Shown: positions 35,829 through 47,345 of the stretch, piece after piece
How the letters are laid out: each line of letters begins with the position of its first letter
Position numbering within the stretch: position 1 is the stretch's first letter
Assembly (NCBI GenBank): GCA_013339895.1
Contig: JABACO010000012.1
Span: 4,454,789-4,518,788 of the forward strand
From: Ephydatia muelleri
Lineage: Eukaryota; Porifera; Demospongiae; Spongillida; Spongillidae
Reading direction: 5' to 3'
DNA: 64,000 nucleotides
Program-made: the position numbers and the translations under genes
Notes under the pieces: generated by a model
What the model was told of the DNA's origin: nothing
Database searches by the model: none
Seen by the model: the letters and a program-made list of their open reading frames with translations, nothing else

Positions 35829-36952
35829 ATTATAGTGAACTCATTGGTGTATTGGTGATAACAGCTGGTACACTGAAGTTTATGAATTTCGATATGACCA
35901 GATTAGGGTGTTCGGAATGACTATGTCACACAAAGAAGGGTGACAAGCAATCAGTCCTGCAGGGCCATAATTATCAACACATATCATTAATCATGCATAA
36001 TATGGGCCAAGTGTACGACATCGAAATGCTTCTGTCTTGACAAGTCCCTTAATGTCCATCCTGCCTTGATGTAGTGTTGTGGAATTATCTGCCCTGAAAT
36101 TTGACCAATGATTTTCCCCCTTGTAATGGCTGCAGAATACCAATTAAGCATAATTATTAATGCACTTCTACTTCACACCACATAGTGGAGGTCATCATAT
36201 TAGGGACAGAAAATTGCCCCACAGATATTATAGAAGTACTATAAATGTAAAAGTACCTAAAAACATTCTTGATTTGAATGTTGGTAGGCTGAGTACACAG
36301 AGAGTTTTATGAATAATCTGTGCAGTTTATTGTATTTGGCCACGTGGCCAAGGAGGACACATGTATATAGTGTCTACTGGACTGCCCCATGATGGCAAGG
36401 CTTTCATCCACTGTCCCAGTTGGTGCTTCAAACTTGTGATTGACGAATCTGTAGTCCACATGTTTAAAACACTCACGGACAATATGCAAGGCAAACGACT
36501 TGTTCATTTTGAATTTGCACCTGGGATCGGATCCCAAGTGTCCACCTACATGTACACATTTACATGTGTGGATACTTCCTGTCACCACTCAGATCTGTTA
36601 ATGTACACATCCCTTGAGGTCGTTAAGCATATACACTTATTGGCTCGCTAACCAACCAATGGTGGACCAACTTCAGTGTATACTCTGCCTAGATATTTTA
36701 ACCTCTGCCAAATTGTGATGACAAATTAATTGCTAAACTCTAAGCCTATCAGAATTAAAGTCATATTCATTGACATAACGAACTTGGCTTGTCTATGTTT
36801 GAAATCATATCATCCACAAGACTCTAGCTTACATGTACTAGCTGTTAGAAGACATGTATGGTTCCATGAACTACCAGAATTCAGGGGCTATTTGGAAGAG
36901 GACTGAGTCAATGGACTGTTTAATACCTGGCAGCTATATGCCTGAGCTAGCT
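35829..36952. other. Intergenic DNA
   Basis: I see no gene. A perfect 16-bp palindrome, TTGGCCACGTGGCCAA, lies at 36336-36351 with a CACGTG core. It is the kind of site bHLH factors bind, but it is unsupported here. Confidence 0.5.
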
Positions 36953-37043
36953 TAGTCTCGTACCCAGACCCTTATTCCCACAGCACGTAGCGGTGATGTA
37001 ATCCATCCGCAGCTGTGGGAATAAGGGTCTGGGTACGAGACTA
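36953..37043. mobile_element. 91-bp hairpin MITE
   Basis: The two 32-bp arms (36953-36984, 37012-37043) are perfect inverted copies, starting TAGTCTCGTACCCAGACCC, around a 27-bp loop. The ends resemble those of the 3-kb transposon that begins only 7 bp further on (TAGCCTCGTCCCCAGGCCC), so this is probably a non-autonomous member of the same family. Confidence 0.88.
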
Positions 37044-37304
37044 CAGAAATTTAGCCTCGTCCCCAGGCCCTATTTTTATATTAAAGTAGCGGGGACAAAA
37101 AATAGGGCCTGGTAGCGATTGGCAAGGTCTCCAGAATCTGGAGAATCGTGCACTGTTGTAATTTGGTTTGTAATCCTTTCCGTATATTAATTCGGTTCTC
37201 CGCGTAAGCTTTACTTCGTTCCAGACCGTCGTATATGCGTCGCCCGTGGATTTGCGTAGCGCGTAGCGCTCCATTTCGAAATATACCAAAATCAATGCTA
37301 AGAA

Positions 37305-40000
37305 ATGGAGACAAGGAAAGAGTCAAGGTCTTGCAGGATTTGTGGCAGTGTTGTGCCTCCCACACATTTCTACAAAATCTTTGAATTCAGGTCTTGCAGA
37401 AAGGCTCAGCAAGGTTGCTGATGTCCCAGTGGCTCCAGATGATAGTTTGACTAAGTTCATCTGCGGGATCTGCAATAGGAAACTTTTGTCAGCAGAGTCA
37501 TTTATAAGAACAGCCAAGGCTAGTTATGCGAAGAATAAAGCCTCACCCTCTGGCTCTGGCACTAGTGATACCATGGGTTCACAAGCCCAGATCACACGAA
37601 AAAGAACCAAGGACACCAGTGGCCCTGAGGCATCTCCTCACACTAACCAGTGTAGACCTGTGGCCAAGCGTCTGACTCCTGAGCGCCCTGGAAGAAGACT
37701 TACTTATCCTGATTTGCCATAACTGTAAGGGAAATATAAAACATAATGTGGGACAGTGCCCGCGAAAAGGGACCTAGTGTATTTATATAAAACAATATAA
37801 AATTTTGTTCATATAAAACTGATATAACTTCCGAACGGTACACGCCATTGACTTCCTATTTTCAACACTTCATACTACACCATTTCTCTACGGTAAAATA
37901 CTTTTTGGGGTCTTGCACTTGCTCCGTGCCTGTATTGCAACGTCCGATACCCCACAAGGTATGAACCCGTCATAACTTTCGGCAGGAGTAATCAAATCGC
38001 TTCAAATTCGGTATGTAGATAGAGAGGTCCTATACCTATCGATTTGTTCTGTTCGTTAATTTTTATGCCATCTGTTACGGAGATACAGTTGAATAAACTA
38101 CGTGCACGTTTTCCCGCTTGATTCGCGCCAATGTAATAATCCCCGCCTCCCCATACATTGAGCGGAGCGCAATTTACCCAAATCATTGGCGCGAAACGAG
38201 CGCGAAAATGTGCACGTAGTTTGTTCAACTGTATCTCCGTAACGGATTGCATAAAAATTAACGAACAGAACAAATAGATAGGTATAGGACCTCTCTATCT
38301 ACATACCGAATTTGAAGCGATTTGATTACTCCTGCCGAAAGTTATGATGGGTTCATACCTTGTGGGGTATCGGACGTTGCAATACAGGCACGGAGCAAGT
38401 GCAAGACCCCAAAAAGTATTTTACCGTAGAGAAATGGTGTAGTATGAAGTGTTGAAAATAGGAAGTCAATGGCGTGTACCGTTCGGAAGTTATATCAGTT
38501 TTATATGAACAAAATTTTATATCGTTTTATATAAATACACTAGGTCCCTTTTCGCGGGCACTGTCCCATGTATCACACTTGATTTATATATGCTTACACA
38601 GCACAGACTGATAATTGCACTGAGCCACTGAGTGACAGTATCAATGATCAGGTACCAGGTACTACAGATGGCCCAGGAGACCAAGAGCTACATGTGATTG
38701 GTGCCCCAAATGTATCTCAGAATTCCGCTGAAGGTAAGCTGTATACATAAATTCATCAACCAAATTTACATGCACCATAGTTACGGAAGCAAGCTTAATT
38801 GTGTTGAAACCATGTGATAACACAACTGAAGATGCTATGGCTGCTCCTACATCAGTTAAGGTAAACTATAATGTTCTTAATACTTATTGTGCACAATGTA
38901 TACAGATTTCTGTGTACTCACCTCGAAATGGTGCAGATGTGATCACAGTTGTCAGTCCTCAATGATAATACACATGATAATTCAGTGTGACTATTAGTAT
39001 ATTACATGTACATGTACCTTTGATTTTCTGCAGTTGATTTGGCAAAAGCTTGTGAAGATCAGTCCACGAGACCATGGATCACTCACCCAACTCTTTACAA
39101 GACTTGGACGGTTGTCCAAAGCTAAGAAACCAAAGGATGACATGCACGCTTGCCAGGATGCATTACTCACTGTGTTCAAGGGACACATAGTGGCAGCTGC
39201 ATGTAGAGAGCTAAACATAGGAGGACCTGAGGGGGACATAAAGGATATAATCGTAAACATGTCTTTGTTGAATGACCTGACCGTGAAGGTGGCTAGAAGG
39301 TTTACAGTGATTCCAGAGGCTTTTCTCAATGAGAGTGTACCAGACACTGGTGATCAAGTACACAGCTATGCACAGGTCCTCTGCCACTTTGCAGCTATAG
39401 TCCATCTCTTCACCGACGCTTGCAAGGAAGGAGATGGAGAACGTGTCATCAGGTGTTGGAAGTTGTGTATGCTCCACTTCCATGCAGAGAGGAAGACGAA
39501 ATATGCACTTGAGGCTCTAAGACTACAATTCCAACTTGTTACTCTCCAGCCATACCTTGTGCACCAGCTGCCTGGGGAAGGTTTGTGAATACCCATGGTG
39601 GCAAAGGTCGAAACATTGCTTGTGATCTCCACAATGAACATGTAAACAAGCTGTACAAAGAAATAATAGGGAACATGGGAGCTAACTTTACCGAGTTTGC
39701 TAGTACTTGTGCTGCAAGAGCAGTGTCCTCCCTTGAGAGGCTTGCTCTTGGCTTTGAGAGACAAACAGGCATCCATCCAGAAGCAACTGCTCACAGCAGG
39801 AGGTCAGATGTGAAAGATGTACAGATTGTTGCTGAAGTTGTACTGCAGGCCAGAATACTGGAGGTGATTGATGAGAGATACCACTCAAAGTTCCCCAACT
39901 TCTCATCAAATCCCCTAAATAGATTGGATAGAGAAAAAATGATCATCTGGATACAAAGTATTACAAACCAAATTACAACAGTGCACGATTCTCCAGATTC
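37305..40000 (+). pseudogene. Transposon gene: N-terminal zinc finger plus DUF6589-like C-terminus, frameshifted
   Basis: Pieces in order are: ATG at 37305 with CRICGSVVPPTHFY; after a frameshift near 37380, NSGLAERLSKVAD...FICGICNRKLL to a stop at 37722 (a CxxC...CxxC arrangement, ZAD-like); small exons at about 38607-38735, 38781-38862 and 38908 on; then LIWQKLVKISPRDHG from 39034. A second frameshift near 39560 separates FHAERKTKYALEALRLQFQL from RFVNTHGGKGRNIACDL and NEHVNKLYKEI, which match my recollection of DUF6589-type proteins. The last reading frame runs into the right inverted repeat. At least two frameshifts make it a relic. Its biochemical activity is unknown to me, and calling it a transposase is inference from its position between the TIRs. 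Confidence 0.6.
37750..38567. mobile_element. 818-bp foldback element (family F, copy 2), nested
   Basis: This palindrome has ~380-bp arms and outer ends GGGACAGTGCCCGCG...CGCGGGCACTGTCCC. Both flanks carry direct ATGT (37746-37749, 38568-38571). It shares internal blocks with the copy at 30197-30970, such as TTCCTATTTTCAACAC, GTCCGATACCCC and GATTTGTTCTGTTCGTTAAT. It interrupts the gene of the surrounding transposon, so it inserted later. Confidence 0.9.
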
Positions 40001-40108
40001 TGGAGAATGGCTAGCGCATGCGCACCAAGACCTTGCCAATCGCTACCAGGCCCTATTTTTTGTCCCCGCTAACTTTTATATAAAAATAGGGCCTGGGGAC
40101 GAGGCTAA

Positions 40109-42860
40109 GAATAATTGTGTTTTTATATGTGTATTCCACCAAATGTGCGCGGTACGCGTTATATAGGGCCTATTCAACTTCACCGGTGCCAAAAAAAACC
40201 ACTTCAGTTTTCCACTTTCTCTTTTGGGGAAACCTTAGTGAAGACGTCGTGAACGCTATATAACAGGCTTTTATACATAGCCTCGAGTTTCAGGGTTGTT
40301 AACGTACTACACAGACAAATTGTACTTGCCTACAGAGTATGTACCAGGGGTGATATGACGATTTAATTTATATCGTAGTACATCTGCTACCGGTACTGGG
40401 TTGTATTTTGGGGGAGGAGCCTGATGTCCAAAACAAATTACATGCAGTTGGCAGATGGTTCGATAAATAACTCAACGCGTCTCAAAATGGCCGAGTCCGT
40501 GCAAGTAAGAAATCCGTTATGTAGCTGCTAAGATTGGAAGCACATTGTGTTCTACGCATTGTTCATACATCCTTATTCTATCGCACCGTGTTCTACGCTA
40601 ATCGGGATGCACAGCCTCGAAATCCTGGCTAGTGATTTACCAGAGCTCTAAAACGTACATGTACTACAGCTAGTATTCAGCACGCCCTATCCTTGCACGG
40701 GTGAATCGCACCATAGATATAACACCTACTAATCATATATTTTTTGATATGTTAATTTGGTAGAGCTATGTAGGTTGTGTGCCCATCACATGTTAACAAC
40801 GTCCCATTTGTTGTGCGAAAATCTTCAAAGGTGATGGGCGGAAGAAAATTTGAAGCTTCGGCACAATAAGAACGCGGGAAGGTTTGGTCGTGGCTCAAAT
40901 GTATGTGCCTGTTTCAGAAGGCTTAATCATTGTTCTTGCCAGGTCCAGAGAAAATATCTCTGCAGCCATGAAATAGGCAGTGCTTGCAGCACTGCACTGA
41001 GTAAGAAGATAGCCAGAATGTGAATCACAGTTCCGTCCTATACCAGTGTATGGGTAGGAAAGAGGAAGGTTGCCCAGCAAAAAACCATACAAAGATCTAA
41101 AAAACTCATTTGTCCATATTGTGTCATGTGTCTGTTGTAATCTATCCTAAACCGCTTGTAAGGATTCGTTCGAGGATTGCGCGTATTATTGTTGGTACTA
41201 AGTATTAATTAACTTTAAATTATATCCAACTAATTGTACATTGGTTAAAGTGCATCATCTGTGGACTATAAAACTCCAAAAGATTAAATCTAGTGATAAG
41301 GCAATTTTCGATCAAATTATTCATGATGGAGAAACAACCTCAATAATCAAGCACATATTTCATTATAAAACTTATAGGGAATGAAATTTTGCATTATTTT
41401 TTAAATTATAGTGTTGATTGGCCTGTTTGCAATCCCTCTATAGATTATCTCTGGTTGAAGCCTTAGACTTTCCAGTAGAATTACTCTCAGTTGTCCATTT
41501 AGCGCTGCAGTCAGTCTGCAAATGACAGCAATGTAAATTTGCACTACTTTGGGACCTCATGCACTCAGTTATATTATAAAAACAATCTTCCTGCACCCTC
41601 TATTGACCATCTTCTTGTTGTCCTGTAGAACTTGTAACACAGTTCTCATCACAACAAGAAGAGCAGTAGTGCCCTCTGTCCTGTACCAAGCATTGCCTTC
41701 TATCTTCACTTGTACCAGGCATTGCCATTGTGCATGAAGTATCTCACTTCACACTTTAATAATTAAGTGTATGCAAGGTATTGCTGATTGTTGTGTGAAT
41801 CCAGAAAGGATGAGTTGGCCTTGATGACGATTCATTATAAAGTAATCGATAGAACGTCCCTGACCAATGGAGTTAGCTGATATCTTATCTGCTTGAGATT
41901 CAAGTACACCAGTAAAAGTGTTATAAGTGTGAAGTGTTATACTGATATTTCATCACTATATGGCTCCCGCGTGTACCATTTTTATTCATGCATATTGCAT
42001 TGATATTTAAAATTCATATGATTCTGAAAAGTAATAATGATCATTTGCAAAAATAACTTCTGGGGCGATCTGGGAGCTTAAGCACTTCCCCTCTCAGGTG
42101 GGCAGTGGCCTTCAGTGAACCATCCCCGTCATATTTTCTGGATCCGCTGCTGTCGCCGTCTGTAGGGCTGACTTTGCACAAACAAGAAGTCTGATTGAGG
42201 TCTGGATAAGCCTTTGAATACACTGTTAAGAAGACATCCAGAAGTTAACGTGAAAGCACTTTGGAAGTGTTGACTTTCGCTGGTTCCCTACTTGCTACTA
42301 GGACTGTAGAACGTCATCCGTGATGTTTTATCAATACCGGTGGTGTGCTTAGCACCTGGCTTGAAGTTGTACACTGCCTTGACAAACAAATAGGCAGAGC
42401 AGCTTATGAATCAATGTGGGATGCTTGCATGTTCTCGACCTGAGTATGGCCACTACCACCTGATTAACTAACTTGTGTGTTTTTCAGGCCAGCCAAATTT
42501 ACAGTACTTAATCAGAAAATCTGTAATGGGGTCTTTGGCTTGAGCATCTGATGCCACAGACCCAGTTTCAGTTGCTGAATGGAAGCCTGTTATCTGTGCC
42601 TCTCGTCTGGATCTGCAGCAGAGTAAAACTACGCACAAATTGAAAAGAGCCTCTGGCTATAACATGGTCTTGTGACAATCTTCTAGGAAAGCATATCCTA
42701 ACAAGACAGACCACAAGCCACAAGTTTCACTTTTCAGCACCACTTACCTGGATAATCTTTCACCACTGTTCTGCCTCTGACTGATGAAGTATTCCTTTTC
42801 AATTACCATGTACCTGGAAAGTATATGGATGATGTCTTGTCTTGGGCACCTGCAGGGACC
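40109..42860. other. No gene recognised
   Basis: This is 2.75 kb of mostly non-coding DNA. Positions 40487-40504 read ATG GCC GAG TCC GTG CAA followed by a consensus donor GTAAGA, which could be the first coding exon of an unidentified plus-strand gene, but I found no downstream exon to join it to. Confidence 0.4.
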
Positions 42861-42875
42861 TGTCACGAGGAAACT

Positions 42876-43079
42876 GTCTGCGAAGTAAAGTGTCCGCCCG
42901 GACCATTTACTCCAGAGTAAGTTGTTCTAGGACGGTTTACTCCAGAGCAACCTGTCCCTCTAGGACAAGTTATTTCGGAGTAAGCTGTCCCCATCTGGAG
43001 TAAACTGTCCCTTCTTCCCACGGACAATTTACTCCAGAATAAGATGTCCTACTCCGGAATAATATGTCCTAGGACAGTT
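42876..43079. repeat. Array of TTACTCC-GGAGTAA palindromic units
   Basis: Repeated, diverged units of the form GGACAGTTTACTCC(A/G)GAGTAA.(C/T)TGTCC make up this stretch. A shorter mirror array lies at about 45131-45200, consistent with the subterminal parts of the element's inverted ends. Confidence 0.75.
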
Positions 43080-43491
43080 TGCTTTTCGCTGGATTGATGC
43101 ATGTGCCCTGAGTTCAATATGAATTGCCATAAATACAGTTTTTGAACACAAATTAATACACCAAGGACAGGAAAGAGCAAGAAGCATTTTTTAAATTGAA
43201 TCACAACGTTCTTGAGGTGCAGTATTATGAGATATCTCTACATCCAGTTTCATCACTTGCACGGAGTACAAAACCGCACTCATCTGCAGCTCTTTCTGGG
43301 TTCATCACACAGGCCAAGTGGTACCACTCCTTGCATCCTGAACTTTCGATCATTTGCCTTCAATCGGCATTCAGCAAGAGCAGAAAATTTCTATACTGTT
43401 AATGCAGTAACACCAACTCTTCCTCTCTTTATCTTCTCCACTGGAAACATGGAGAGAACTTTTTCTTCAAGGCTTCTTAATAAATGCTTCC

Positions 43492-44665
43492 TCATTTCAC
43501 TCTACACAGTGACCATGCAGGTTGTACCCCATTAGCCAAAGCTGTTGCAAATTTTATTAGAAATGTTTCATACCTTGCTTCAATCATTTTGTCCATTAAC
43601 GGTTGACTGCATTCAGGTATTGTGTTGAAATCACTAAGCAAGGTTTCAGGTGACTCATCAGCAACATCTAATTCTACAGGTAATACAGGCTTCCTCCCGA
43701 ACATTAGCTCAAAGGGACTGTATTTGGTTGACTCCTGTCTTGAAGTGTTATATGCAAAGGTACAAGCATCCAAGTACGTATCCCGGGTACTGTGTCTGTC
43801 ACTGCAGAATTTTACAAGCATTAACTGAATGGCTTGATTGAACCGCTCATCCAAATTGTTGGTCTAAAATAAAGGATGTAACATTTAATACCTGAATAGC
43901 ATAGTTCTGTACAAATTCCTCCATATTTATGTACCTGTGGATGATAGGCTGTGCTCAAAAGATCCACTTTAAGCAATGTCATTCGTTCTTCATTAATCTG
44001 GTTGTGGAATTCTGTGCCCTGGTCAAAGGTCAGAACTCTAGGTATACCCATTTGCATGAACATCAGCAATGTATCGAATTTTTAAAAGTGATTCAAACAT
44101 AGTCAGACATTTATTATTATTACTTTTTACCTTAAACAATGCTATTGCAACATCACTGGCATGTTTAGATTCAAGTGCAATTACTGCCACCCACTTCGTG
44201 CAATAATCAGAGATAGTCATCACATACTTATGTCCAGCAGAGGTTTCAGGAAGTGGCCGTATTAAATCTATGCCGATATGAAACCAAGGTGATTGTACTT
44301 TGATGGGATGTAGATGTAGCTCCGGGCGTGTTTTGTCAAACCTTCAGGTATTAGTATGCTGGCACAGGTCACATGACATCACCTACATTATGTAGTGAGA
44401 TGTGTATGTAATATAAATAAGCAATAATCATTAAAATACTTTTAAAATTAAATGTCAAGCACAATGTAATAAATGTACATACAATTTTCTCCACATCATT
44501 GAAGATTCCAGGCCAGTAAAAGCATTCTGACACCTTGTAGAATGTTCGTATTCTACCAAGGTGACCTGCAGTAGGGTAGCTGTGGCAAGACTCCATGATC
44601 TGCTTCCTCTGGTGCGTGCTGAATATCACTTCCACCCACATGCCTTTCCTTGTCTTGTACTGCAT
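43492..44665 (-). pseudogene. Integrase (gypsy/Ginger type), intron-containing, disrupted
   Basis: On the minus strand the order is an HHCC-like N-terminus (ESCHSYPTAGHLGR, FYWPGIFNDVEKIV at 44665-44470), DLCQHTN, then the catalytic core: WFHIGIDLIRPLPE (first Asp), ISDYCTKW, ALESKHASDVAIALFK, RVLTFDQGTEFHN (second Asp), TAYHPQ, and after a ~70-bp intron TNNLDERFNQ (catalytic Glu), FAYNTSRQES and PFELMFGRKPVLP. Damage seen: an in-frame TGA just after DLCQHTNT, loss of a usable acceptor between ALFK and the RVLT block, and an unrelated C-terminus after DKMIEARYE. The enzyme would have joined element ends to target DNA; this copy should be dead. Confidence 0.75.
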
Positions 44666-45216
44666 TTTTATCTTCCAATCTGAACCTGTATAGTATTTAA
44701 ATGAATAAAGCTGAACTTTTCATGCATATACAATTTTTCCGCAGTAGTCTACTTCACGAACGTTAGAACATACATTTAAATACTGCTTGTTACTAGTGCT
44801 CACACGTAAGCGAAGAACATGTGCTACTTATATATGAAACTAATGGTGAACTATCTATACCTGTTTGCTTTCGTCGTAGGATTCTTTTTTCATTAGCGGT
44901 GCAGTCATCGCGATAAATACCTTCAGTTAGGTACCTGTGGATATCAGCAAACTCTTGTTCCTCGTTTCATCTGTCCTCTCATGAGTCTCATCCATTTACA
45001 TGTAGTAGAAGTCATGTACAACCTCCGAAAGCCAGCTGGCAGCTATACTCCTTATTGGTAGTGATTAACAACTTATACCACGTGGCTGCACACTACTTTG
45101 AATTGCAATTTACACAATATATATGACGCACCACTTACTCCGTTGGGGGACAATTTACTCCGGAGTAACGTGTCCAGTAGGACAATTTACTCCCACAGAC
45201 ACTTTCCTCCTGGACA

Positions 45217-45789
45217 GAGCCTAATGGCTTTGCAAATATCTCAAAAATCGTGATGACAGTTTGAGTCAGCATGAGCATGTTACAAGCAGAATTCGGGAAA
45301 GAAATGGGTCTCTCTGAATGATAAGTATTAGACAGCACCCGAAGAGTAATAGGCTTGTAAATGCAAAAAGTACATGTAGAGCTTGAAAAGAATTGGGCTT
45401 GTTTTGTGATAATTACCAATCAGAGCCTGAAAAGACATTTATATTTTACACTCGTGTGCAAAATATAGGACTATTACTTTTTCCCTTATGATTAGACGCT
45501 TGTTTCCTAGCTGCTTATAGGTATAGTGATGTAATTATTCTGGTAGGGTCCCCAGACCCTACAAACAGGCATTTGTCTGATTTCAAACTGCACTCACCTT
45601 GCTCTGATTGTTGACCTGTGCACCCTTCTCTAACAGCAGAATGCGACATATTTTGGCATCTACTGTAAACAACGATGATTTAAGCATCCCACCATTTGTG
45701 GAAGTTTGACTCGTCCTTGTTAGTGCTGAAGAATCTGAATATGGTTATATCCCCTGCAGATCTCCTGACCAACAGGTTGATGCAGATTA
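45217..45789. other. No gene recognised
   Basis: This is non-coding by inspection. It separates the Ginger-like element from the DIRS-like fragment. Confidence 0.4.
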
Positions 45790-46303
45790 GTATGCATCGG
45801 AAGTAGCACTGGGATTTGCATTCAGCAGGCAAGCAGGCAAGCTGATGAGGCATGTGTGTCGCTTAGACAGTGGTAGCACCGTGAGATCGCCTTGGCCCGC
45901 CCAGTGAAGGCTTCGTTGTACAGGTGGGAGTTCACTTACGACCAGTTTAAACTCTCCCTCGCCAGTGCCTTTGACCGGTATTGCCTGTCGTAGGCTACCC
46001 ATGTGCTTCCCTTGAAATTCCAGGTGATGTCTGGTATGCCCATAGCTCTGGGCCCTTATCCAGGAACCTTGACACCAGTATCACAGCCATGCGCAAGTAA
46101 CGTTGTGAACTGGAGCCCTGTGTGGCTTGCAGTCAGCACTTGACCATCAAGGGTCACGACCGGTTGGTTTTCCTCTTGCAGCTGGGAATTGGGCAGCAAG
46201 TCTGACATCTCAATGATCTCAAAAACAAGAATGCGGCAAATCAAACATGGTGGCAAACCCATGGCCAGGTTATATGAAGCATCTCCCATTTCAGGAATGC
46301 TGG
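45790..46303 (-). pseudogene. DIRS-type retroelement ORF1 (gag-like) fragment
   Basis: Joined across frameshifts on the minus strand it reads GLPPCLICRILVFEIIEMSD, LLPNSQLQEENQPVV, then STWVAYDRQYRSKALARE, LYNEAFTGRAKAISRCYHCL and SDTH. This matches the typical tail of DIRS/Ngaro ORF1 proteins (pattern W..YD..FR, FTGRAK, C..C....H) as I remember it. At least two frameshifts and a stop after LNWS make it non-functional. No RT or tyrosine recombinase was recognised nearby. Confidence 0.5.
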
Positions 46304-46354
46304 AATTTTTTGCTGCAAGTTTAGGAATGCAGTTGCTTCAGAATCCTTCCTAAA
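46304..46354 (+). repeat. 51-bp dispersed repeat, copy A
   Basis: This is identical to 48652-48702. On the minus strand it encodes part of RKDSEATAFLNLQQKI in both copies, so it is a duplicated coding fragment of a kinase-like gene. Confidence 0.85.
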
Positions 46355-46646
46355 ATCCCACAGAATGATCATGGATGTCAATGCTGGAAAAGCAACTGAA
46401 GAACTTTTCCAACATGGCAGGAAAATGATATGGCGAGCTATATGGCATATCAGGCACCTCATTATGCGGCTGATTGTAAAAAGGTCAGGATAAGAGATGG
46501 GTGTTTTTCGACTCTGGATTCCGAATGTGGGTGAAAAGTTGATGTAGTTCATGCACCTTCGGCACACATACCCTAAACCCTAAGGACCTTCAGCCCACCC
46601 TAAGTATCCTAGTCCTAATGATAACTTCTAAGCTATATTTAGGACG

Positions 46647-47345
46647 TCAAACCTCTTTGGTGTATGCCACAATCTCATACAAGCCGTCATTAACAGTTTT
46701 TTTCAACCTAGGATGTTTGCATGGTGTGCCTGGTAGTGTTGTACCACAGGAACTAATCAAATACTTGCCCTTCTTGTCATGCCACCCTAATACAAAAATA
46801 AGTGGATGTGTAATGTCATCTGGGCCCTTTGGTGACCTATAAAAGGTGACCTCCTCTGGGGTTGACTTTACCTGTGCCATACTCATCTGCCTTTGACATC
46901 AGGTATGCAAGGGAATATTCTTTTGTGAGCAGTGTTTATAATACCCATGAAGTGAAGACCATATTGGCGAAGAGCCATACATGTTTTTACAGAAGAGAAG
47001 GCAGGGTCAGCATGAACAAATCGGCCACTGCCAAACAATGGCTGGGTGAGACGAAGTCCTCACTACCAATGTCTGCAAATAGTTTCTTTCTTTGATGCTC
47101 CTTTCCTTCCATTATGTCATATCAAATCAAGATTTTAGTTTGTCCATCTGCTAGTGCCTTCATCTCAACCCTTCCCCCTCTGGCTTACAGGGTCACAGGT
47201 GGCATACCTTCTCAACCCACGTAGCCTCTGCACCATACCATGCACTCATTACTTCATCAACAGCAATGTGGGAACCTGGTATGATACCTTGCTGTCTATC
47301 ATCATTAAAACCATCAATTATAAGCCTGATCTCCTTCCAAGGGTC
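46647..47345 (-). pseudogene. piggyBac-like (DDE) transposase relic
   Basis: Fragments in changing minus-strand frames are PGSHIAVDEVMSAWYGAE, ADGQTKI, DIMEGKEHQRKK, GRFVHADPAFSSVKTCMALR, YGLHFMGIINTAHKR, FVLGWHDKKGKYLISSCGTT and LPGTPCKHPR. The order and spacing match PGBD-type transposases, with candidate catalytic acidic residues in AVDE and HADPAF. Several frameshifts and stops show it is dead. No piggyBac TTAA-flanked ends were found. Confidence 0.6.

Larger units (their letters stand above)
37051..40108 (+). mobile_element. 3.06-kb TIR transposon with DUF6589-like gene
   Basis: The left end (37051 to about 37175) and right end (about 39957 to 40108) are inverted copies starting TTAGCCTCGTCCCCAGGCCC. 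The right copy has a ~23-bp insertion containing GCGCATGCGC. Each end also contains its own internal hairpin (GGCCCTATTTTT against AAAAAATAGGGCC). The interior carries the remains of one multi-exon gene in plus orientation and an 818-bp foldback element inserted into it. I could not identify a clean target-site duplication, so I do not assign a superfamily. Confidence 0.85.
42861..45216 (-). mobile_element. Ginger-like DNA transposon with gypsy-type integrase
   Basis: The ends are imperfect inverted repeats (about 37 bp compared, most positions matching). The left begins TGTCACGAGGAAACTGTCTG and the right, on the minus strand, begins TGTCCAGGAGGAAAGTGTCT. Both continue into runs of TTACTCC/GGAGTAA palindromes. 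A minus-strand integrase related to those of Ty3/gypsy elements lies between. TIRs rather than LTRs, TGT...ACA termini and a gypsy-like integrase fit the Ginger group of cut-and-paste elements. I could not confirm a target-site duplication. Confidence 0.6.

Noticed and set aside
43418..43500. Plus-strand resemblance to a hAT transposase C-terminus (FSTGNMERTFSS)
   Set aside because: It is too short, and partly overlaps the Ginger-like element; one weak motif is not enough for a call.
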